The position numbers were made by a program, and so were the translations under genes. The notes beneath the pieces are model-generated. The model saw only the letters and a list, made by a program, of their open reading frames with translations, had not been told where the DNA came from and searched no databases. From positions 1 to 10,581 of the forward strand of contig JAAYXX010000310.1 of the NCBI GenBank assembly GCA_012515695.1: 10,581 nucleotides of DNA, in the 5' to 3' direction. Numbering within the stretch: position 1 is the first letter of the stretch; each line of letters begins with the position of its first letter. Shown here piece by piece: positions 6,725 to 10,581 of the stretch. Source of the stretch: Chloroflexota bacterium (GTDB taxonomy: Bacteria > Chloroflexota > Anaerolineae > UBA1429).

Positions 6725-6779
6725 CTGTCGCATTGCGTCCGCGAAAGGGCTGTCGCGAACGCATATAGGAAGGAACCGG

Positions 6780-7703
6780 ATGACAAAACGTATCGCCTAT
6801 TTCGATTGTTTTTCCGGCGCGAGCGGCGACATGCTGCTGGGCGCGCTGCTAGATAGCGGCCTCTCTCTAGAGGAGCTAACCGCCGACCTGGATCGGTTGG
6901 GCGTGGGAGGCTACGAGTTACGGTTAACTCGCCAGGTGCGACACGGCATCAGCGGCAGCAAATTCGACGTACTCGACAAGGGTGAGGAGCGGCCCGCCCG
7001 CCACCTCTCCCGCGTGCGCGAGATCATCGGCAATTCGGGGCTGCCAGAGCCGGTCATTACCTCCGCCATCCGGGTTTTTGAGCGGCTGGCCGAGGTAGAG
7101 GCCAACATCCACGGCACGACGATTGAAGAGATCCACTTTCACGAGGTCGGCGCAGTGGATGCGCTGGTAGACATTGTGGGGTTCTGCTGCGGCATTCACC
7201 GGCTGGGCATCGAAGAATTGTACGCCTCCCCGCTGCCGTTGGGGAGCGGTAGCGTCCGCACCGAACACGGCCTGCTGCCCGTCCCTGCGCCCGCCACGCT
7301 GGCGCTGCTGGCCTCCGTGGGCGCGCCCACGCTGCCATCGGGTGCGCAGGGCGAGATGGTCACGCCCACCGGCGCAGCCCTGCTTACGACGCTGGCCCGT
7401 TTCGAGCGCCCGGCTATCAAGGTTCAGCAGGTGGGCTATGGCTTTGGCACCAAAGAGTTCCCCTGGGCCAATCTGCTGCGCGTCTGGATTGGCGACTCGC
7501 TGGATGCGCGCGCCTTGGGCGGGCCGCATCGCCACGAGCCGGAACCGGCCCACCACCATCATCATGAGCATGACGGCCATGAGCACCACGACCACGATCA
7601 CAATCACGGCCATCATTCCCATGACCATCATAGCCACAGTCACGAGCATGAACACGAGCCGCACGGTGAGCACGAGGAGCACGAGCACCCTCACCAACCA
7701 TAA
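6780..7703 (+). CDS. larC: LarC-type nickel-insertion protein, N-terminal domain only, with His-rich tail
   Basis: 307 aa. The start FDCFSGASGDM (8-18) is the hallmark of the LarC family, followed by HFHEVGAVDALVDIVG, SPLPLGSGSV, HGLLPVPAPATLALL and GEMVTPTGAALL. LarC inserts nickel into the pyridinium-bisthiocarboxylate mononucleotide cofactor of lactate racemase and relatives, using CTP. From residue 247 the protein is a low-complexity tail with 28 histidines in 61 residues, likely binding or buffering nickel. A full LarC is usually about 400 aa, with a C-terminal LarC2 domain after the His-rich linker. Here TAA follows the tail directly, and none of the three frames in the 86 nt before the next gene shows LarC2. 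So this is LarC1-only, not a frameshift visible in the window. Ribosome site AGGAAGG. Confidence 0.85.
   Translation: MTKRIAYFDCFSGASGDMLLGALLDSGLSLEELTADLDRLGVGGYELRLTRQVRHGISGSKFDVLDKGEERPARHLSRVREIIGNSGLPEPVITSAIRVFERLAEVEANIHGTTIEEIHFHEVGAVDALVDIVGFCCGIHRLGIEELYASPLPLGSGSVRTEHGLLPVPAPATLALLASVGAPTLPSGAQGEMVTPTGAALLTTLARFERPAIKVQQVGYGFGTKEFPWANLLRVWIGDSLDARALGGPHRHEPEPAHHHHHEHDGHEHHDHDHNHGHHSHDHHSHSHEHEHEPHGEHEEHEHPHQP
7546..7698 (+). repeat. Low-complexity CAC/CAT/GAG-rich coding repeat
   Basis: Degenerate trinucleotide repeats (CAC, CAT, GAG, GAC codons) encode the histidine-rich tail of the LarC-like protein. The stretch is prone to length change by slippage, so tail length may vary between strains, and sequencing or assembly errors are more likely here than elsewhere in the window. 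Confidence 0.75.
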
Positions 7704-7789
7704 GCGGCGACGAGAGCGATCGTTAGGCACAATATCGGATGGGGTTCTATTCTGTCGATCAAGGTCATATCATTCCAGGAGAGCAAGGT

Positions 7790-9901
7790 ATGAAGGCCAT
7801 TACAGCTACGATGGAACGTTTCCCAGCAACATACGCCTGGCGCAACCGTATTTTGCGCGTCGATCTGTCTGACGGCCGCATCTGGGTACAGCCCTCGCTG
7901 CCAGATGCCCAACAATTCCTCGGCGCTCGCGGATTGGCCGCCAAAATCGTGTGGGACGAATATCCCGAGCCGGTGGATCCCTTCGACCCCCGCAACCCCT
8001 TCATGGTCATGCCGGGCACGATGACCGGTACGCGTTCGCCGTATTCGGGCCGCACGAACGTGTGCGCCTTTAGCCCCCAGGGCGCTCCCTACTCCTGGTT
8101 CTCCAGAGCCAGCATCGGCGCCGATTGGGGCGCGGAGCTGAAAAAGGCGGGCTATGATGGCATCGTCGTCACCGGCGCCAGCGACACGCCAGTGCAAATC
8201 GTCATCCGCGACGACGAGGTGAGCGTGCTGCCCGCCGACGACCTGTGGGGGCTGGATACGATTGACACACAAGAAGCCACCCAGGCCGCCTGGGGCAAGA
8301 ATGTCAAGACGTTGGCCATCGGCCCAGCAGGCGAGCATCTATCGCGCATCGCCACCGTGCAAACGGCCAGCACATCCGTGGCCGGGCAGGGCGGCTTTGG
8401 CGCGGTGATGGGCAGCAAAAAGCTCAAGGCCATCTCGGTCATTGGCTCGGACATCGTGCCCGTGGCCGACCCGGAAAGGCTGCAATCGCTCTACCGGGCG
8501 GTGGGCAACGAGGTGCGCGGATTCCGCCAGCGCCAGGACGGCATGAGGAGCCTCAACGAGCGGCTCGCAGCAGAGGGCGGCAAGGCCAGGGTCTACCCCT
8601 GCACCAACGCCTGCCCCACTCCGTGCAGCACCTACATCAGCGGTATGCGTAGCTGCGTAATAGACCGCAAGCTCGAAGGCGGCCTCGCCTGCGTTAGCGG
8701 CATCTTTGGCGGCGGCAAGCAGGGCCTCGCCTACGACTGGCAATTGCCCTTCCGCGATATGTTTGACTTGAATATGTACGCCAACCGCCTGGGGTTGAAC
8801 CATTGGGATATCCTCGTGGGCATCATCCCCTGGCTGCGGGTTTCCCAAAAGAGCGGCCTGGTTGACTCGTTCAACGGGCAGCCAATGGACTGGAACTCGC
8901 TCGAGTTCTGGGCCAAGTTCCTGCACGACATGGCCTACCGTGAGGGAATGGGCGACGCCATCGCCGACGGGGGTTGGCGGGCGGCGTATACGCTGGACCT
9001 GGGCGTCGAGATTATGCGCCGGTACTACACGGGCTGGGGGTACTCCGGCCACTGGGACGGGCACGCGGCGTTCGTCAACCACATCGTCTACCCCTTCTGG
9101 ATCGTTGGCGCGCTGCACTGGGCAATGGACACACGCGACCCAGCCTCCAGCACCCACGGCTATGTGCAGGGCGTGATGTACTACGGGCCGTTTGGCTTTA
9201 ACGCGGCACGTCATGCACACTCGCCGATTACCTGGGATCACATGCGCGGCATCGGCGAAAAGGTGTATGGCCGCGCCGACACGCTCGACCCACTGAGTGG
9301 CTATGAGGGCAAGGCAATCCCTGGCGCGTACCATGCCAAGCGCTCGGTGATGAAGGACTGTCTGCCAACGGATGACCAGGTCTTCCCGCTCATCTATGGC
9401 TACAATGATGAGGACCACTTTATGCGGGTGGACGGGATTGACGGCCCGGACGTGGACGGGCACCTGTTCCAGGCTGGCACGGGGCTGGATCGCGCAGAGT
9501 TTGAGCGGGCCGCAGAGCGCGTGCTCAACATGGAGCGGGCCGTCGGTATACGCCATTGGGGGCGCGACCGCAAGATCGACGAGCGCGTCATCCCGTCGTT
9601 CGAATACACCGAGAACTGGGTCAACCCAGAAATCGGCGAGGCCAAGGCGCTGGATCGGGCGCAGTTTATGCCGGTGATGGACGAGTATTACCAGTTGCTC
9701 GGCTGGGACGTGGAAACAGGCTGGCCGACGCGGGCCAAGCTCGAATCGCTAGACCTGGGCTTCATCTATGATGACATGGTAGCGGGAGCCAAGGCAGCCA
9801 AGGAGCGCCTGCCCGAGTTGCCGCCAGTGGAGCCTGTAAAGGATATCCACCGCGGCGACCCATTTCGCGCAGACGGCGTGCCTGCCTCAGAAGAAGGGTA
9901 A
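7790..9901 (+). CDS. Aldehyde:ferredoxin oxidoreductase family protein (tungsten-bispterin type)
   Basis: 703 aa. The N-terminal pterin-binding domain contains LGARGLAAKIV (44-54), MTGTRSPYSGRTNV (78-91), GADWGAELKKAGYDGIVV (110-127) and GPAGEHLSRIA (178-188). The middle and C-terminal domains carry LNMYANRLGLNHWDI (327-341), ERVLNMERAVGIRHW (576-590) and a late DEYYQLLGWD...GWPTRAKLESLDL block (631-656), typical of AOR enzymes. Family role: oxidation of aldehydes to carboxylic acids with electrons to ferredoxin, in the cytoplasm, using a tungsten cofactor and a [4Fe-4S] cluster. The cluster cysteines look odd: C271-x3-C275-x3-C279 instead of the usual CxxCxxxC, and the last cysteine (C524, KDCLPTDD) seems shifted. 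Substrate unknown. The ATG at 7790 follows AGGAG by 8 nt; the frame is open to 7739. It follows larC by 86 nt and ends before a strong terminator. Could also be an AOR-like enzyme of another activity. Confidence 0.9.
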   Translation: MKAITATMERFPATYAWRNRILRVDLSDGRIWVQPSLPDAQQFLGARGLAAKIVWDEYPEPVDPFDPRNPFMVMPGTMTGTRSPYSGRTNVCAFSPQGAPYSWFSRASIGADWGAELKKAGYDGIVVTGASDTPVQIVIRDDEVSVLPADDLWGLDTIDTQEATQAAWGKNVKTLAIGPAGEHLSRIATVQTASTSVAGQGGFGAVMGSKKLKAISVIGSDIVPVADPERLQSLYRAVGNEVRGFRQRQDGMRSLNERLAAEGGKARVYPCTNACPTPCSTYISGMRSCVIDRKLEGGLACVSGIFGGGKQGLAYDWQLPFRDMFDLNMYANRLGLNHWDILVGIIPWLRVSQKSGLVDSFNGQPMDWNSLEFWAKFLHDMAYREGMGDAIADGGWRAAYTLDLGVEIMRRYYTGWGYSGHWDGHAAFVNHIVYPFWIVGALHWAMDTRDPASSTHGYVQGVMYYGPFGFNAARHAHSPITWDHMRGIGEKVYGRADTLDPLSGYEGKAIPGAYHAKRSVMKDCLPTDDQVFPLIYGYNDEDHFMRVDGIDGPDVDGHLFQAGTGLDRAEFERAAERVLNMERAVGIRHWGRDRKIDERVIPSFEYTENWVNPEIGEAKALDRAQFMPVMDEYYQLLGWDVETGWPTRAKLESLDLGFIYDDMVAGAKAAKERLPELPPVEPVKDIHRGDPFRADGVPASEEG

Positions 9902-9917
9902 TCCATAGACCGTCTAC

Positions 9918-9955
9918 AAAAGCCACCCGCATGCGCGACGCGGGTGGCTTTTTTT
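9918..9955 (+). terminator. Strong intrinsic terminator, shared by the AOR and RidA genes
   Basis: Stem arms 9918-9930 and 9940-9952 pair perfectly (13 bp including A-T ends, GC-rich core) around a 9-nt loop, followed by seven T residues at 9949-9955. It closes the AOR transcript. On the minus strand the arm ends in TTTT, so it may also stop the convergent RidA transcript. Confidence 0.92.
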
Positions 9956-9982
9956 GTACAACACGAGGCCATAGGGTGCAGC

Positions 9983-10360
9983 CTATTTCTCTGGCAGAAC
10001 GGCGATGGCGTCTATTTCGATGGCGATCAGCATGTCGGACTGAACGGTTGTCCGCGCCGGATACGGCTCGCTGAAAAACGTCTTATAGACCTCGTTGAAT
10101 ACGGCAAAATCATCCATGCTGCGCAGATAGGCGTTCACCTTCACGACGTCGGCCATACTGGCGCCCGCAGCTTCGACAATGGTCTTGACGTTGGTTAGCG
10201 TCTGGATGGCCTGCTCGCGAAAGCTCTCAGGGGCCTTGCCCGTCTCTGGGTTAACGGGACCTTGGCCCGACACGAACACCAGGCTGCCCTGGCAAACGAT
10301 GGCATGCGAATAAGGGCCGATGGCCTTGGCGCCTTTTTCTGCGGTAATCTGTTTTCTCAT
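9983..10360 (-). CDS. ridA: RidA family 2-iminobutanoate/2-iminopropanoate deaminase
   Basis: 125 aa, normal length for the YjgF/YER057c/UK114 family. Motifs: AIGPYSHA (13-20, with Y17), FVSGQGPVNPETG (29-41), VKVNAYL (73-79), and YPARTTVQ with R103, the arginine that binds the substrate carboxylate (R105 in Escherichia coli RidA). E115 lies in AIEIDAIAV near the C-terminus. All residues of an active deaminase are present. RidA hydrolyses reactive enamines/imines released by PLP-dependent serine/threonine dehydratases and so protects other enzymes. The ATG at 10360 follows AAGGAG; the open frame back to 10531 has no family features. It is convergent with the AOR gene. A weak promoter candidate, TTGCGT-17-TACCCT, lies on the minus strand at about 10415-10443. 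Confidence 0.93.
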   Translation of the reverse strand: MRKQITAEKGAKAIGPYSHAIVCQGSLVFVSGQGPVNPETGKAPESFREQAIQTLTNVKTIVEAAGASMADVVKVNAYLRSMDDFAVFNEVYKTFFSEPYPARTTVQSDMLIAIEIDAIAVLPEK

Positions 10361-10542
10361 TTGGGTTCTCCTTCTGTATGCTTGGAATGCACGCGCATGC
10401 GGCTTTGCTCTATAGGGTATCCACTTATCGGCGGGAACGCAAGTGATAGAAACGTCCTCTGACGGCGCCCCATAGTCAAGCCTGGCATTCAAGTGTACTA
10501 AACGCTCCTTAACTCGGCGATGAAGGATCAAAAAATAGCTCG

Positions 10543-10572
10543 GTAACAGCCATCAGGATGGGCGGTTGAAAC
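10543..10572. repeat. CRISPR-repeat-like sequence at the window edge (single copy, unproven)
   Basis: A 30-nt stretch with an internal CCATC-AG-GATGG hairpin and the 3' end GGTTGAAAC (plus strand), the ending seen in many type I and III CRISPR repeats. Only one copy is visible, with 9 nt left before the window ends, so no array can be shown. A short GCGGTT-GA-AACCGC palindrome (10562-10575) overlaps it and is an alternative explanation. Confidence 0.25.
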
Positions 10573-10581
10573 CGCAGCAAC

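Noticed and set aside
5586..6764. 392-codon minus-strand open frame
   Set aside because: Antisense shadow of the M42 peptidase; the plus frame carries all metal ligands in order.
6924..7730. Minus-strand frame with a hydrophobic Val/Met/Leu run, membrane-protein-like
   Set aside because: The hydrophobic run is simply the antisense of the His-rich codons (CAT/CAC read as ATG/GTG) of the LarC-like tail.
7174..7872. Continuation of LarC into a second domain by frameshift
   Set aside because: The other forward frame past the His tail encodes no LarC2-like sequence and overlaps the AOR start; no evidence for a fused product.
8339..9556. 405-codon minus-strand open frame
   Set aside because: Antisense shadow inside the AOR gene; Val, Ala and His rich composition with no motif.
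10361..10531. 57-residue N-terminal extension of RidA
   Set aside because: RidA proteins are about 125-130 aa; AAGGAG sits right before the ATG at 10360.

Overview
The window is GC-rich and gene-dense, with eight genes, none of them ribosomal, phage or transposon genes. Strong sigma70-type promoters and clear AGGAG ribosome sites precede most of them. The gene families (opine-type dehydrogenase, B12-binding mutase-like protein, DUF362, M42 peptidase, LarC, a tungsten-type aldehyde:ferredoxin oxidoreductase, RidA) suggest an anaerobic, amino-acid or peptide-using bacterium. My best guess is Chloroflexota (Anaerolineae-like). That is an impression from protein style, not a proven assignment.

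Layout. Positions 1-2374, minus strand: a promoter (about 2306-2334), a cyclic-di-AMP (ydaO/yuaA class) riboswitch (about 2171-2292), an intrinsic terminator (2131-2158) and a further ~290-nt structured leader. These precede a two-gene operon of a cobalamin-binding glutamate-mutase-like protein (192-1838) and an NAD(P)-dependent opine-type dehydrogenase cut by the window edge (1-181). Positions 2375-3587, minus: a DUF362 protein with its own promoter. Positions 3724-5520, plus: an alpha/beta hydrolase and an SDR oxidoreductase, closed by a perfect 12-bp hairpin. Positions 5548-6680, plus: an M42 metallopeptidase. Positions 6696-9955, plus: a LarC-type nickel-insertion protein that stops after a histidine-rich tail and lacks the usual second domain, followed by an AOR-family oxidoreductase with unusual cysteine spacing and a strong terminator. 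Positions 9983-10360, minus: a RidA-family deaminase convergent with the AOR gene. Positions 10361-10581 hold no gene, but the last 39 bases contain a CRISPR-repeat-like sequence.

How the genes may fit together: M42 peptidase (peptides to amino acids), AOR (aldehydes from amino-acid breakdown to acids, reducing ferredoxin) and RidA (clearing reactive enamines/imines) are compatible with amino-acid fermentation. The B12 protein and opine dehydrogenase look like a separate amino-acid module. The most notable element is the c-di-AMP riboswitch in front of that module, because this class usually controls potassium/osmolyte transport or cell-wall genes. Operon links and pathway roles are inference.
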